Shown here in pieces: positions 53,900 to 64,000 of a stretch of DNA of 64,000 nt. The notes beneath the pieces are model-generated. The model was not told the DNA's origin. It worked only from the letters and a program-made list of their open reading frames with translations, and did not search any database. The position numbers and the translations under genes are program-made. Origin of the DNA: Alterinioella nitratireducens. GTDB lineage: Bacteria; Pseudomonadota; Alphaproteobacteria; Rhodobacterales; Rhodobacteraceae. The stretch lies in NCBI RefSeq assembly GCF_013155465.1, contig NZ_JABJVX010000001.1, forward strand, positions 248,001-312,000. Reading direction: 5' to 3'. The number at the start of each line of letters is the position of its first letter. Within the stretch, counting starts at the first letter, position 1.

Positions 53900-56038
53900 A
53901 TGGAAACCATCCTCCTCTTCGCCCCCCTGGTCGGCGCCATCATCTGCGGGTTTTCCTGGCGGCTGATCGGCGAACAGGCGGCCTGCGTGGTCTCGACCGG
54001 CCTTCTGTTCCTGTCCATGGCGCTGTCCTGGATCGTGTTCTTCGCCTTCGATGGTGAGACCTATACCCGCGACCTCTTCACCTGGATCGCGTCCGGATCG
54101 CTCGACACAAGCTGGCAGGTGCGCATCGACCGGCTGACCGCGACGATGCTGATCGTGATCACCTCCGTCTCGGCGCTCGTGCATCTCTACAGCTTCGGCT
54201 ACATGGCGCATGACGAGCATTTCCGCGAGGGCGAGAGCTACCGCCCCCGCTTCTTCGCCTATCTCAGCTTCTTCACCTTCGCGATGCTGATGCTGGTGAC
54301 GGCGGACAACCTGTTGCAGCTCTTCTTCGGCTGGGAAGGGGTCGGCGTCGCCTCCTACCTTCTCATTGGCTTCTACTTCCGCAAACCGACCGCCGGGGCC
54401 GCCGCGATCAAGGCCTTCGTCGTCAACCGGGTCGGCGATTTCGCCTTCCTGCTTGGCATCTTCGCGCTCTTCAAGCTGACCGACAGCATCAATTTCGACG
54501 TGATCCTGGCCATGGGGCCGGAACTGGCGGAGATGACGATCAGCTTCCTGGGCTATGAATTGAACGCGGCCAACACCATCGGCATGCTGCTGTTCTTTGG
54601 CGCGATGGGCAAATCGGCGCAACTGTTCCTGCACACCTGGCTGCCCGACGCGATGGAAGGCCCGACGCCGGTATCCGCGCTGATCCACGCCGCGACCATG
54701 GTGACGGCGGGCGTGTTCCTGGTCATCCGCATGTCGCCGGTGCTGGAATACGCGCCCTATGCGACGAATTTCATCGTCATCATCGGGGCCGCGACGGCGT
54801 TCTTTGCCGCGACCGTGGGCCTGGTGCAGAACGACATCAAGCGCGTCATCGCCTATTCGACCTGTTCGCAACTGGGCTACATGTTCGTGGCGGCGGGTGT
54901 GGGCGTCTATTCGGTCGCGCTCTTCCACCTCTTCACACATGCCTTCTTCAAGGCGATGCTGTTCCTCGGCGCAGGCTCCGTCATCCACGCGATGCACCAT
55001 GAGCAGGACATGCGCAACTATGGCGGTCTGCGCAAGAAGATCCCGCTGACCTTTGCCGCGATGCTGATCGGCACGCTGGCCATTACCGGCGTCGGCATCC
55101 CGCTGACCTATATCGGCTTTGCCGGGTTCCTGTCCAAGGACGCGGTGATCGAGAGCGCCTTCGCCTTCGGCGGCGGGCTTGGCCTCTACGCCTTCTGGGC
55201 GCTGGTCATCGCCGCCTGCTTCACCAGCTTCTATTCCTGGCGGCTGATGTATCTGACCTTCTTTGGCACCCCGCGCGGCGACCGCCATGCCCATGACCAC
55301 GCCCATGAAAGCCCGATGACCATGCTGATCCCGCTTGGCGCGCTGGCGCTCGGGGCGGTGTTCTCGGGCATGATCTGGTACAACTCCTTCTTCGGCTCGG
55401 TCGACCAGGTGGGCCGGTTCTTCGGTGTGGAATACGCCGAGGAGGGTGAGGTCGGCGCAGAGGAAGCCCATGCCGAGGAGGCGGGCGACCCCGTCATCGA
55501 GGGGGCCGCTGCCGAGGAGGCGGGCGACTACGCTGGCGAAGACGCGGGCGGTTACGGCGAGGCGCATTACGTCTTTACCGGCGCGCCCGGCGATGGTGCG
55601 ATCCACATTGCGCCGGACAACAATGTCCTGAACGACGCCCATGCCGTGTCCACCTGGGTCAAGCTTGCGCCCTTCATCGCCATGCTGATCGGGTTCGGGA
55701 CCGCGACGCTGTTCTACATCGTCAACCCGTCCCTGCCGCGCCGTCTGGCCGAGACCAACCGCCCCGCCTACCTCTTCCTGCTCAACAAGTGGTATTTCGA
55801 CGAGATCTACAACTGGCTCTTCGTGATCCCCGCGGGCTGGCTTGGCCGTCTCTTCTGGCGCCGGGGCGATGGCAATATCATCGATGGCGGCATCAACGGG
55901 CTGGCGATGGGGATCATCCCCTGGTTCACCAGGATGGCGGGCCGCGCGCAATCGGGCTACCTCTTCCATTACGCATTCGCCATGGTCCTGGGCATCGCCC
56001 TTCTGATCACCATCGCGACCCTGAGCTTCGGGGGCTGA
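53900..56038 (+). CDS. nuoL: NADH-quinone oxidoreductase subunit L
   Basis: 712 residues, an antiporter-like subunit longer than E. coli NuoL (613). Conserved parts include [41 protein letters not shown] with the key Lys and His, and a long lateral helix near the C terminus. Extra sequence: a histidine-rich loop [10 protein letters not shown] (about 463-472) and an acidic Glu/Ala/Gly stretch at about 512-556. Starts four bases after nuoK. Confidence 0.97.
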   Translation: METILLFAPLVGAIICGFSWRLIGEQAACVVSTGLLFLSMALSWIVFFAFDGETYTRDLFTWIASGSLDTSWQVRIDRLTATMLIVITSVSALVHLYSFGYMAHDEHFREGESYRPRFFAYLSFFTFAMLMLVTADNLLQLFFGWEGVGVASYLLIGFYFRKPTAGAAAIKAFVVNRVGDFAFLLGIFALFKLTDSINFDVILAMGPELAEMTISFLGYELNAANTIGMLLFFGAMGKSAQLFLHTWLPDAMEGPTPVSALIHAATMVTAGVFLVIRMSPVLEYAPYATNFIVIIGAATAFFAATVGLVQNDIKRVIAYSTCSQLGYMFVAAGVGVYSVALFHLFTHAFFKAMLFLGAGSVIHAMHHEQDMRNYGGLRKKIPLTFAAMLIGTLAITGVGIPLTYIGFAGFLSKDAVIESAFAFGGGLGLYAFWALVIAACFTSFYSWRLMYLTFFGTPRGDRHAHDHAHESPMTMLIPLGALALGAVFSGMIWYNSFFGSVDQVGRFFGVEYAEEGEVGAEEAHAEEAGDPVIEGAAAEEAGDYAGEDAGGYGEAHYVFTGAPGDGAIHIAPDNNVLNDAHAVSTWVKLAPFIAMLIGFGTATLFYIVNPSLPRRLAETNRPAYLFLLNKWYFDEIYNWLFVIPAGWLGRLFWRRGDGNIIDGGINGLAMGIIPWFTRMAGRAQSGYLFHYAFAMVLGIALLITIATLSFGG

Positions 56039-56048
56039 GAGATACGAC

Positions 56049-57596
56049 ATGCAAGATAACCTCCTGTCCATCGTCACCTTCCTGCCGCTCGTCGCCGCAA
56101 TCGTGATGGCCGTGTTCCTGCGCGGCAATGATGAGGCCGCGCAGCTTGGCGCGAAACGCATGGCGCTGTTTGTCACCGCCGCGAATTTCGTCATCTCGCT
56201 GTTCATCCTGACCCGGTTCGACGCCTCCAATCCCGGCTTCCAGCTTGTCGAGGAGGGCGAGTGGATGATGGGCCTGACCTACAAGGTGGGCGTCGACGGG
56301 ATCAGCGTGCTCTTCGTGCTGCTGACCACCTTCCTGATGCCCCTGACCATCGCCGCCTGTTGGGGGGTCAGCACCCGCGTCAAGGAATACATGATCGCGC
56401 TGCTGGTGCTGGAGGCGCTGATGATCGGCGTCTTCGTGGCGCTGGATCTCGTCCTCTTCTACCTCTTCTTCGAGGCGGGGCTGATCCCGATGTTCCTGAT
56501 CATCGGCATCTGGGGCGGCAAGGACCGCATCTATGCCGCGTTCAAGTTCTTCCTCTACACCTTCCTCGGCTCGGTCCTGATGCTGGTGGCGATCGTGGCG
56601 ATGTATATTGATGCCGGCACCACCGACATCCCGGCGCTTCTGGATCATCAGTTCAGCGCGGCCCCGCTTTCCGTCTTCGGCTTCCAGATCATGGGCGGAT
56701 TGCAGACAGTGCTCTGGATCGCCTTCTTCGCGAGTTTCGCCGTCAAACTGCCGATGTGGCCGGTGCATACCTGGTTGCCCGATGCCCATGTGCAGGCGCC
56801 CACGGCCGGTTCGGTCGTGCTGGCCGCGATCCTGTTGAAGATGGGCGGCTACGGCTTCCTGCGTTTCAGCCTGCCGATGTTCCCCGTCGCGTCCGACATG
56901 ATGGCCGAGTTCGTCATGTGGCTGTCGGTCATCGCGATCATCTACACCAGCCTGGTGGCGATGGTGCAGGAGGATATGAAGAAGCTGATCGCCTATTCCT
57001 CCGTCGCGCATATGGGTTATGTCACGATGGGCATTTTCGCCGCCAACCAGCAGGGCGTCGATGGCGCGATCTTCCAGATGATCAGCCACGGCTTTATCTC
57101 CGGCGCGCTCTTTCTCTGCGTGGGCGTGATCTATGACCGGATGCACACGCGCGAGATCGACGCCTATGGCGGCCTGGTGAACCGGATGCCCGCCTATGCC
57201 GCCATCTTCATGCTGTTCACCATGGCCAATGTCGGCCTGCCCGGCACGTCGGGCTTCGTGGGCGAGTTCCTGACCCTGATCGGCGTCTTCCAGGTCAACA
57301 CCTGGATCGCGGTCCTGGCCGCGACCGGCGTGATCCTCAGCGCCGCCTACGCGCTCTGGCTCTATCGCCGGGTGGTGTTCGGCGATCTGATCAAGGAAAG
57401 CCTGAAATCCATCACCGACATGTCGACGCGCGAGCGCCTGATCTTCGCGCCGCTCATCTTCATGACGATCCTGCTTGGCGTCTATCCGAGCCTCGCGCTC
57501 GATATCATCGGCCCCTCGGTCGAGGCGCTTGTTTCCAATTACGACCTGGCGCTGGAAAACCTCGTTCCCGCCAACGCCGTCGCTGCCAGCAACTAG
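56049..57596 (+). CDS. nuoM: NADH-quinone oxidoreductase subunit M
   Basis: 515 residues, antiporter-like, about 14 helices. Conserved features include [39 protein letters not shown] with the channel Lys/His, and [13 protein letters not shown]. Normal length. Confidence 0.98.
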   Translation: MQDNLLSIVTFLPLVAAIVMAVFLRGNDEAAQLGAKRMALFVTAANFVISLFILTRFDASNPGFQLVEEGEWMMGLTYKVGVDGISVLFVLLTTFLMPLTIAACWGVSTRVKEYMIALLVLEALMIGVFVALDLVLFYLFFEAGLIPMFLIIGIWGGKDRIYAAFKFFLYTFLGSVLMLVAIVAMYIDAGTTDIPALLDHQFSAAPLSVFGFQIMGGLQTVLWIAFFASFAVKLPMWPVHTWLPDAHVQAPTAGSVVLAAILLKMGGYGFLRFSLPMFPVASDMMAEFVMWLSVIAIIYTSLVAMVQEDMKKLIAYSSVAHMGYVTMGIFAANQQGVDGAIFQMISHGFISGALFLCVGVIYDRMHTREIDAYGGLVNRMPAYAAIFMLFTMANVGLPGTSGFVGEFLTLIGVFQVNTWIAVLAATGVILSAAYALWLYRRVVFGDLIKESLKSITDMSTRERLIFAPLIFMTILLGVYPSLALDIIGPSVEALVSNYDLALENLVPANAVAASN

Positions 57597-57606
57597 GGGT
57601 TTCTCG

Positions 57607-59043
57607 ATGCTCGCCTCCGATCTCTCCATCCTGCTGCCCGAGATCATCCTCGCCGTCTTCGCGATGCTTGGCCTGATCACGGCGGTCTATACCTCCAAGG
57701 ACGGGCTGGCCCCGGTGCTGGTCTGGCTGACCGTCGCGGTCTTCGTGGGCGTTGCGGCGATGATCGGCCTGTCGGGCGGGCCGACGCAATCGGCCTTTGG
57801 CGGCATGTTCATCGACGACGGCTTTTCGCGTTTCGCCAAGGTGGTGATCCTTCTCTCGGCGGCCGCGATCCTCTTGGTGGGGCAGGAGTTCATGGTCCGC
57901 GACGACCTGATGCGGTTCGAATACCCGATGCTGATCACGCTGGCGGCGGTCGGCATGATGGTCATGGTCTCGGCGGGCGACCTGATGACGCTTTACATGG
58001 GGTTGGAGCTGCAATCCCTTTCGCTCTATGTCGTGGCTGCCCTGCGCCGCGATTCCGCGCGATCGACCGAGGCCGGCCTCAAGTATTTCGTGCTCGGCGC
58101 GCTCTCCTCGGGGCTGCTGCTCTATGGCGCGTCGCTGACCTACGGCTTCGCGGGCACCACGCTTTTCTCGGGCATCTTCGAGGCGGCAGAGGGCGGCGCG
58201 TCGCTCGGCCTGGTCTTCGGCCTTGTCTTCATGATCGCGGGCCTGGCGTTCAAGGTCTCCGCCGCGCCCTTCCACATGTGGACGCCGGATGTCTACGAGG
58301 GCTCGCCCACGCCGGTCACCGCCTTCTTCGCCACCGCGCCCAAAGTGGCCGCGATGGGCCTTTTCGCGCGGCTGGCGCATGACGCGTTCGGCGGCGTCGT
58401 CGGCGACTGGCAGCAGATCGTCGCGCTTCTGGCGGTGTTCTCGATGTTTCTGGGCGCCATCGCCGCGATCGGGCAGACCGACATCAAGCGGCTGATGGCC
58501 TATAGCTCGATCACCCATATGGGCTTTGCCCTGATGGGGCTGGCGGCGGGCGACGAACAGGGCGTCAGCGCGATGCTGATCTACATGGCGATCTACGTCA
58601 CGATGAATATCGGCACCTTCGCCTTCATCCTGTCGATGACCCGCGATGGCCGTCACGTCACCAATATCTCGGCGCTGAACGGCCTCTCCTCGCGTGAGCC
58701 GGTGAAGGCGCTGGCGCTGCTGGTGCTGATGTTCAGCCTTGCGGGCGTGCCGCCGCTGGTGGGGTTCTTCGGCAAATACGCGGTGCTGGTCGCCGCCGTG
58801 AATGCGGGGCTGAACTGGCTTGCGATCCTGGGTGTCATCGCCTCGGTGATCGGCGCGTTCTACTACATCCGCATCGTCTATTTCATGTATTTCGGCGAAG
58901 AGCGGGAGCCGCTCGATCCCTCTGGCAACCGGCTGGCGATGGTGGGCCTGATGACCGCCGCCGCGATCATGCTGCTCGGGGTCTTCAACCTCTTCGGGAT
59001 CGACGACCTGGCGATGGCGGCGGCCGCGACGCTGGTGAACTGA
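57607..59043 (+). CDS. nuoN: NADH-quinone oxidoreductase subunit N
   Basis: 478 residues, antiporter-like. Conserved features: [38 protein letters not shown] and [16 protein letters not shown] at 57607 matches the family length; longer in-frame starts overlap nuoM. Last nuo gene; birA starts four bases after. Confidence 0.98.
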   Translation: MLASDLSILLPEIILAVFAMLGLITAVYTSKDGLAPVLVWLTVAVFVGVAAMIGLSGGPTQSAFGGMFIDDGFSRFAKVVILLSAAAILLVGQEFMVRDDLMRFEYPMLITLAAVGMMVMVSAGDLMTLYMGLELQSLSLYVVAALRRDSARSTEAGLKYFVLGALSSGLLLYGASLTYGFAGTTLFSGIFEAAEGGASLGLVFGLVFMIAGLAFKVSAAPFHMWTPDVYEGSPTPVTAFFATAPKVAAMGLFARLAHDAFGGVVGDWQQIVALLAVFSMFLGAIAAIGQTDIKRLMAYSSITHMGFALMGLAAGDEQGVSAMLIYMAIYVTMNIGTFAFILSMTRDGRHVTNISALNGLSSREPVKALALLVLMFSLAGVPPLVGFFGKYAVLVAAVNAGLNWLAILGVIASVIGAFYYIRIVYFMYFGEEREPLDPSGNRLAMVGLMTAAAIMLLGVFNLFGIDDLAMAAAATLVN

Positions 59044-59046
59044 CCC

Positions 59047-59796
59047 ATGACCGGCTGGCCCCAGGGCGTGGGCCGCCGGGTCTTGTCCACCGTTGACAGC
59101 ACCATGGCCGAGGGCGCGCGCATAGCGCCGACGCTGGCCGGACCCGAGTGGGTGCTGGCGCATGCGCAGACGGCGGGCCACGGACGCCGGGGCAGGGCCT
59201 GGGCCTCGCCTTCGGGCAATTTCATGGCCTCGCTGGTGATGCGCCCGACCGAGCCGCCCGAAGTGGTCGCGCTGCGCAGCTTTGTCGCCGCACTTGCCTT
59301 GCGCGACGCGCTGCAGGACGCGACCGGCAGGGCGGACGGGCTCGCGCTGAAATGGCCCAATGACGTGCTTCTGAATGGCGGCAAGCTGGCCGGTATCCTG
59401 CTGCAGAGCATCGGAGCGGGCGCGCGCGTTGATCACCTGATCATCGGCATCGGCGTCAACCTCGCCACGGCCCCCGGCACGGGGGAGGTGGAGCCCGGCG
59501 CGGTGCCGCCCGTGAGCCTCCTCTCCGAGACAGGGGCGCAGGTCACGCCCGAGGACTTCCTCGACCTCCTCGCGCCCGCCTATGCCCGCCATGAGGCTGC
59601 CTTCACCACCTACGGCTTCGCGCCGATCCGCACCGCCTGGCTGGCAGGGGCCGCGCGGTTGGGCGAGACCATCACCGCGCGCACGGGCCGCGAGGCCATT
59701 ACGGGTCGGTTCGAGACCGTGGACGAGGCGGGCAACCTCGTCCTCTCAACCCCCGGGGGCCAGCGGATCATTCCCGCCGCCGAGATATTCTTCTGA
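59047..59796 (+). CDS. birA: Biotin-[acetyl-CoA-carboxylase] ligase
   Basis: 249 residues, the short (group I) form without the N-terminal DNA-binding domain, so it is a ligase but not a repressor. The adenylate-binding GRRGRAW (46-52) and LKWPNDVLLNGGKLAGIL (catalytic Lys102 region) are intact. It biotinylates acceptor proteins such as LiuD (Lys609). Part of the conserved order nuoN-birA-coaX-rnj. Confidence 0.96.
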   Translation: MTGWPQGVGRRVLSTVDSTMAEGARIAPTLAGPEWVLAHAQTAGHGRRGRAWASPSGNFMASLVMRPTEPPEVVALRSFVAALALRDALQDATGRADGLALKWPNDVLLNGGKLAGILLQSIGAGARVDHLIIGIGVNLATAPGTGEVEPGAVPPVSLLSETGAQVTPEDFLDLLAPAYARHEAAFTTYGFAPIRTAWLAGAARLGETITARTGREAITGRFETVDEAGNLVLSTPGGQRIIPAAEIFF

Positions 59797-59817
59797 CCAC
59801 GACAGGGAGGCCGCGAC

Positions 59818-60600
59818 ATGCTTCTGGCCATCGACACCGGCAATACCAACACCGTCTTCTCGATCTGGGACGGGGACCAGTTCCTGGCGACCTTCCGCAC
59901 GACCACGGAACATCAGCGCACGGCGGATCAGTATTTTGTCTGGCTCTCGACGCTGATGGAGCACAGGAAGCTGCATGATGTGGTGATCACCGACGCCATC
60001 ATCTCGTCGACCGTGCCGCGCGTGGTATTCAACCTGCGCGTCCTCTGCGACCGCTACTTTGACTGCCGCCCGCTGGTGGTGGGCAAGCCCGACTGCCTGC
60101 TGCCGACGCCCCCCCGCGTCGATGAGGGCACGCAGGTGGGCCCCGACCGGCTGGTCAACACCGCCGCCGCCTATGACCGGCATGGCGGTGACCTGATCGT
60201 GGTCGATTTCGGCACCGCCACCACATTCGACGTGGTGGCCCATGACGGCGCTTACGTGGGCGGCGTCATCGCGCCGGGCGTGAACCTCAGCCTGGAGGCG
60301 CTGCACCGCGCCGCCGCCGCCCTGCCGCATGTCGATGTGACCAAGCCGCAATCCGTCATCGGCACCAACACGGTGGCCTGCATGCAATCAGGTGTCTTCT
60401 GGGGCTATATCGGCCTGGTGCGCGGTATCTGCGACCGGATCCGGGGGGAATATGACCGACCGATGCGAATTATCGGCACCGGGGGGCTTGCGCCGTTGTT
60501 CTCGCAGGGCGATGTGCTATTTGACCTGATCGAGGACGACCTGACCATTCACGGACTGACCGTGATCTACAAATACAACAAGGAACACGGGGCAATATGA
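59818..60600 (+). CDS. coaX: Type III pantothenate kinase
   Basis: 260 residues; first step of coenzyme A synthesis. N-terminal phosphate loop AIDTGNTNTVFSIW (Asp6), the GPDRLVNTAAAY substrate segment and DFGTATTFDVV are CoaX signatures. GGGAGG precedes the ATG. The stop overlaps the rnj start (ATGA). Confidence 0.97.
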   Translation: MLLAIDTGNTNTVFSIWDGDQFLATFRTTTEHQRTADQYFVWLSTLMEHRKLHDVVITDAIISSTVPRVVFNLRVLCDRYFDCRPLVVGKPDCLLPTPPRVDEGTQVGPDRLVNTAAAYDRHGGDLIVVDFGTATTFDVVAHDGAYVGGVIAPGVNLSLEALHRAAAALPHVDVTKPQSVIGTNTVACMQSGVFWGYIGLVRGICDRIRGEYDRPMRIIGTGGLAPLFSQGDVLFDLIEDDLTIHGLTVIYKYNKEHGAI

Positions 60601-62273
60601 GCAAATCCAAACGGCTGATCTACCTCCCCCTCGGCGGCGCGGGGGAGATCGGGATGAATTGCTATGTCTACGGCTTTGGCGCCGAAGGCAAGGAGCGGTT
60701 TATCCTGGTCGATATCGGCGTGAGCTTTCCCGACATGGACGGCACGCCGGGGGTGGACCTTATCCTGCCCGACATCGCCTGGCTGGCGGAGCGCAGCGAT
60801 CGGCTGGACGGCATTTTCATCACCCACGCGCATGAGGATCATGTCGGCGCGGTCGGCCATCTCTACCGGCACCTCAAGGCGCCCGTCTTCGCGCGGCCCT
60901 TCACCGCCTATCACGCGCGCCGCAAGCTGGAGGAGACAGGGGCCGACCCCGATGTGGTGGTCGAGGCCCCGGTCTGGCCCGAGACGGTCACAGCGGGCCC
61001 CTTCACCGTGGGTTTCGCGCCGACCTCGCATTCCATCCCCGAGGCGTCCGCACTGGTCATCGACAGCCCCGGCGGCCGCATCGTGCATTCGGGCGATTTC
61101 AAGATCGACCATGACCCGCGCGTCGGCGAACCCTTCGATGAGGCGATGTGGGAGGAGATCGGCAAGGCGGGCGTCCGCGCCCTGATCTGCGATTCGACCA
61201 ACGTGTTTTCCCGCCATGAGGGCCGCAGCGAAAGCGAGCTGCCAAAGCCCATCACCGAGCTTGTGGCAGGTGCAAGGGGCATGGTCGTTGCGACCACCTT
61301 CGCCTCGAACATCGCGCGGCTGAAGACGCTGGCCGAGGCCGGCAAGGCGGCGGGGCGCACCATCGTGCTGATGGGCCGGGCGATGAAACGCATGGTGACG
61401 GCGGGGGTGGAAACCGGCGTGCTCAAGGATTTCCCCGCCACCATCAGCCCCGAGGACGCAACCCAGATCCCGCGCGAGAACCTCATGCTGATCGTGACCG
61501 GCAGCCAGGGCGAACGCCGCGCGGCCTCGGCGCAGCTCAGCCGTGGCAAATACCTCGGCCATCAGCTCAAGGAAGGGGACATGTTCCTCTTTTCCTCCAA
61601 GACCATTCCGGGCAACGAGATCGGCGTCGCCCGCATCCAGAACGCGATGTCCGAACTGGGGGTCGAGATCGTGGATGAGCAAAGCGGCTTCTACCACGTC
61701 TCGGGCCATGCCAACCGGCCCGACCTGCAGAAGATGCACGCGCTGGTGAAGCCGCAGATCCTGATCCCCAACCATGGCGAACACCGCCATTTGCGCGAAC
61801 ATTGCCGGGTGGGTGAGGGCGGTGGCGTGTCGTCGATCCTGGCCCCGAACGGGTCGCTGGTGCAGCTGTCCGGCAATGCGCCGGGCGTGGTCGAACATGT
61901 CGAGGTCAGCCGCACCTACCTGGATGGCTCACGCCTCATTGGGGCCTTTGACGGCGTCGTGCGCGACCGCATGAAACTGGCGCTGAACGGGCTGGTGGTC
62001 GTGGCGCTGATCGTCGACGAGGATGACACATTGCTGGAAGGCGCCTGGGTCGAGACGCGCGGTTTGCCCGAGACCATCGGCAAGGGCGCATCGCTGCAAG
62101 AGGCGCTGGAGGACAACCTGGAAGGGCTGTTGCCGCGCCTCGACGACAAGACGGTGATGGATGACGACAAGCTGGAAGACGCGGTGAAACGCGCCGTCCG
62201 GCAGGTCTGCGTGGCCGAGATCGGGCGCAAGCCCGAGGTCACGGTGATCACGTCACGGCTGATGGCGGATTGA
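60597..62273 (+). CDS. rnj: Ribonuclease J
   Basis: 558 residues: metallo-beta-lactamase domain with THAHEDHVGA (His77, His79, Asp81, His82), a beta-CASP domain with the segment SGHANRPDLQKMH, and a C-terminal dimerisation domain. RNase J has 5'-exonuclease and endonuclease activity in RNA turnover and in 16S maturation of alphaproteobacteria. Two palindromes separate it from the convergent helicase gene. Confidence 0.96.
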   Translation: MSKSKRLIYLPLGGAGEIGMNCYVYGFGAEGKERFILVDIGVSFPDMDGTPGVDLILPDIAWLAERSDRLDGIFITHAHEDHVGAVGHLYRHLKAPVFARPFTAYHARRKLEETGADPDVVVEAPVWPETVTAGPFTVGFAPTSHSIPEASALVIDSPGGRIVHSGDFKIDHDPRVGEPFDEAMWEEIGKAGVRALICDSTNVFSRHEGRSESELPKPITELVAGARGMVVATTFASNIARLKTLAEAGKAAGRTIVLMGRAMKRMVTAGVETGVLKDFPATISPEDATQIPRENLMLIVTGSQGERRAASAQLSRGKYLGHQLKEGDMFLFSSKTIPGNEIGVARIQNAMSELGVEIVDEQSGFYHVSGHANRPDLQKMHALVKPQILIPNHGEHRHLREHCRVGEGGGVSSILAPNGSLVQLSGNAPGVVEHVEVSRTYLDGSRLIGAFDGVVRDRMKLALNGLVVVALIVDEDDTLLEGAWVETRGLPETIGKGASLQEALEDNLEGLLPRLDDKTVMDDDKLEDAVKRAVRQVCVAEIGRKPEVTVITSRLMAD

Positions 62274-62290
62274 TGCGGTCGCGGCGGGGG

Positions 62291-62333
62291 GAGGCTTTTC
62301 GAAAAGCCTCCTGAGGGCCTTCGAAGGCCCTCA
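62291..62333. repeat. Twin palindrome site C (TTCGAA-centred)
   Basis: GAGGCTTTTCGAAAAGCCTC (62291-62310) and a 22-bp palindrome GAGGGCCTTCGAAGGCCCTC extended by one base each side (62312-62333) lie end to end between convergent rnj and the helicase gene. The first shares an 18-bp core with 35065-35082. Location allows a two-way terminator role, though there is no T tract. Confidence 0.9.
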
Positions 62334-62339
62334 CCCCCG

Positions 62340-63971
62340 TCAGGCCGCGCTTTCGTTGTCGTTTTCTGCCTCGGACGGCTCCTCGGCAGGCGCTTCCGCC
62401 TCGGGGGTCTCTTTCGGCTTCTTCGCACGGGATTTCCGCTTCGGCTTGGGCTTTTCCTCTGCCGCTGTCTCCGGGGTTTCCTCGACGTCGATCTCGACCG
62501 TTTCGTCCTCATCGGTATCCGGTGTCACGGGCCGCCCGCGCCGCTCATCGAAGCTGAGCGCGATGAAATCGGGCAGGTGATCGCCAAGGCCGACAACCTG
62601 ACCCCTGGAGCCACTGCCACCGCCACCACGGCTGCTGCCGCGCGACGACCTGCGCGGGGCCTCTTTCGGCTTCTCCGCGGGCTGTTCCGGGGTCTTCGCC
62701 TCGGCGGGTGTCTCCTCGGCCTCAGGCTCCTTCGGCTTGGACCGCGAGCGGCTGCGCGATTTGCGGGCGGGTTTTTCCTCGTCCTGCTCGGGCTTGGCCG
62801 GGGACGTGCTGCTGCCGCCGGGAGACCAGGGGGCCTCGATACGCGGAACCGGCTGGCCGATCAGATCCTCGATTGCCGAGAGGTATTTGCCATCCGAGGG
62901 CACCGCCAGCATGATTGTCGTGCCCTTGCGACCGGCGCGACCCGTGCGCCCGATGCGGTGGACGTAATCCTCGGCATGGCTCGGCACGTCGTAATTCAGC
63001 ACGTGGCTGACATTGGGGATATCCAGCCCGCGCGCCGCCACATCCGAGGCCACCAGGAACTTGATCGAACCGTCGCGGAAGCCGTCCAGCGTCCGCGTGC
63101 GGTGCGACTGGTCCAGATCGCCATGGATCGGCTCGGCGTTCAGCCCGTGTTTCTTGAGCGACTTCGCCACCACATCCACATCCACCTTGCGGTTGCAGAA
63201 GATGATCGCGTTGGTCAGTTTCTCGCCTTCGCCCGTGATCACCGCGCGCAGCATCTCGCGTTTCTGCTTGGCGGTCTGGTCGCGGCGGGTGGGCTGGAAT
63301 TCCACCAGCCCTTGCAGGATCGTGTCCGAGGCCGTGGCCTGGCGCGCCACCTCGATCCGCTCGGGGTTCGAGAGGAACATGTTGGTGATGCGCTCGATCT
63401 CGGGGGCCATGGTGGCCGAGAAAAAGAGCGTCTGCCGGGTGAACGGCGTCAGGCCGAAGATGCGCTCGATATCGGGGATGAAGCCCATGTCCAGCATCCG
63501 GTCGGCCTCATCGACCACCATGACCTTGACGTCGGAAAGGATCAGCTTGCCGCGCTCGAAATGATCAAGCAGTCGGCCCGGCGTCGCGATCAGAACGTCG
63601 ACGCCCTTGTCGATCAGCTTGTCCTGTTCCTTGAAGCTGACGCCGCCGATCAGCAGCGCCTTGGTCAGGTTCACATGCTTGGAATAGGTGTCGAAGTTTT
63701 CCGCCACCTGGGCGGCCAGTTCGCGGGTCGGGCACAGCACCAGGCTGCGCGGCATCCGGGCGCGGGCGCGGCCACGGGCCAGCACGGTGATCATCGGCAG
63801 GGTGAAGCTGGCGGTCTTGCCGGTGCCGGTCTGGGCGATCCCCAGAACGTCGCGGCCTTCCAGCGCGGGCGGGATGGCGCCGGCCTGGATCGGCGTCGGC
63901 TCGGTATAACCGGCGTCGACAACGGCTTTCAGAACCTTGGGATTAAGGTTGAGATCGGAAAATTTGGTCAT
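62340..63971 (-). CDS. DEAD-box RNA helicase with a basic/acidic low-complexity tail
   Basis: 543 residues: Q motif region GYTEPTPIQAG (21-31), Walker A AQTGTGKT (46-53), DEAD (154-157), SAT in FFSATMAPE, and C-terminal HRIGRTGRAGRKG. The core resembles the RhlE group. Residues from about 385 onward are Arg/Ser/Lys/Glu/Pro-rich and disordered, likely RNA-contacting. Helicase and rnj, both RNA turnover or remodelling enzymes, are convergent neighbours. The promoter lies at the window end or beyond. Confidence 0.95.
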   Translation of the reverse strand: MTKFSDLNLNPKVLKAVVDAGYTEPTPIQAGAIPPALEGRDVLGIAQTGTGKTASFTLPMITVLARGRARARMPRSLVLCPTRELAAQVAENFDTYSKHVNLTKALLIGGVSFKEQDKLIDKGVDVLIATPGRLLDHFERGKLILSDVKVMVVDEADRMLDMGFIPDIERIFGLTPFTRQTLFFSATMAPEIERITNMFLSNPERIEVARQATASDTILQGLVEFQPTRRDQTAKQKREMLRAVITGEGEKLTNAIIFCNRKVDVDVVAKSLKKHGLNAEPIHGDLDQSHRTRTLDGFRDGSIKFLVASDVAARGLDIPNVSHVLNYDVPSHAEDYVHRIGRTGRAGRKGTTIMLAVPSDGKYLSAIEDLIGQPVPRIEAPWSPGGSSTSPAKPEQDEEKPARKSRSRSRSKPKEPEAEETPAEAKTPEQPAEKPKEAPRRSSRGSSRGGGGSGSRGQVVGLGDHLPDFIALSFDERRGRPVTPDTDEDETVEIDVEETPETAAEEKPKPKRKSRAKKPKETPEAEAPAEEPSEAENDNESAA

Positions 63972-64000
63972 ATGCGTCCAGTCAGGCGGGCATCGGTGCC

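Noticed and set aside
53876-56230. A 784-residue open frame opposite nuoL and neighbours (also long frames opposite nuoG, nuoN and the ivd region)
   Set aside because: GC-rich third positions of the real genes leave the opposite strand without stops; translations are His/Arg/Asp-rich with no family motif, while the plus-strand proteins are clear Nuo subunits.

Overview
The window looks like chromosome from a high-GC alphaproteobacterium of the Rhodobacteraceae (Roseobacter-type). The evidence is the cytochrome oxidase assembly cluster, the gene order nuoN-birA-coaX-rnj, a leucine-catabolism (liu) cluster, small Rhodobacteraceae-type proteins inside the complex I locus (calls DUF5333 and DUF5337 made from memory of the families), and G+C of about two thirds. 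No rRNA, tRNA, CRISPR array, prophage or insertion sequence was seen.

Layout. 1-3746: end of a cytochrome c oxidase assembly operon (tail of a small membrane-protein gene, ctaG, ctaE, SURF1), then thrC. 3743-8052: processing-type M16 peptidase, RimJ-like acetyltransferase, D-2-hydroxyacid dehydrogenase, and a GNAT/YoaP-like protein. 8056-12182 (minus): apt, nitronate monooxygenase, DUF2927 exported protein, mtnP and a flavin reductase. 12271-21874: a GNAT enzyme, ptsP, a small exported protein, lysC, a threonine dehydratase, an AlkD-like protein, glmS and glmU. 22010-24831: gph and two translationally coupled PLP aminotransferases.

24864-34682 is a leucine/isovalerate catabolic cluster: ivd, liuB, liuD, liuE and liuC take isovaleryl-CoA to acetoacetate plus acetyl-CoA. 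Interleaved are DUF1622, a flavodoxin-type reductase, a methyltransferase, an ASCH protein and a glutathione transferase. A good promoter with a dyad over the start point precedes ivd.

35294-59043 is a complete complex I locus, nuoA to nuoN in order, interrupted by many non-Nuo genes: a sulfotransferase, a four-helix membrane protein, an exported protein made of three cysteine-paired repeats, a methyltransferase, small membrane proteins, a lipoprotein, an AT-rich orphan, a coiled-coil protein and a CMD-fold protein. The most striking feature is one helix-hairpin-helix (COG3743-like) module used three times within 4 kb: as a C-terminal extension of NuoE, on a two-helix membrane protein, and on a phasin-like helical protein. 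birA, coaX, rnj and a convergent DEAD-box helicase follow.

Intergenic DNA carries two families of dispersed repeats. One is a composite of a GC-rich hairpin next to a GATATTT...AACAAAGAA block (four copies). The other is a set of perfect 18-22 bp palindromes centred on TTCGAA, GTCGAC or TTGCAA, arranged in twos and fours (three sites). A 26-bp tandem array follows the flavodoxin gene, and a mutually exclusive hairpin pair follows nuoF.
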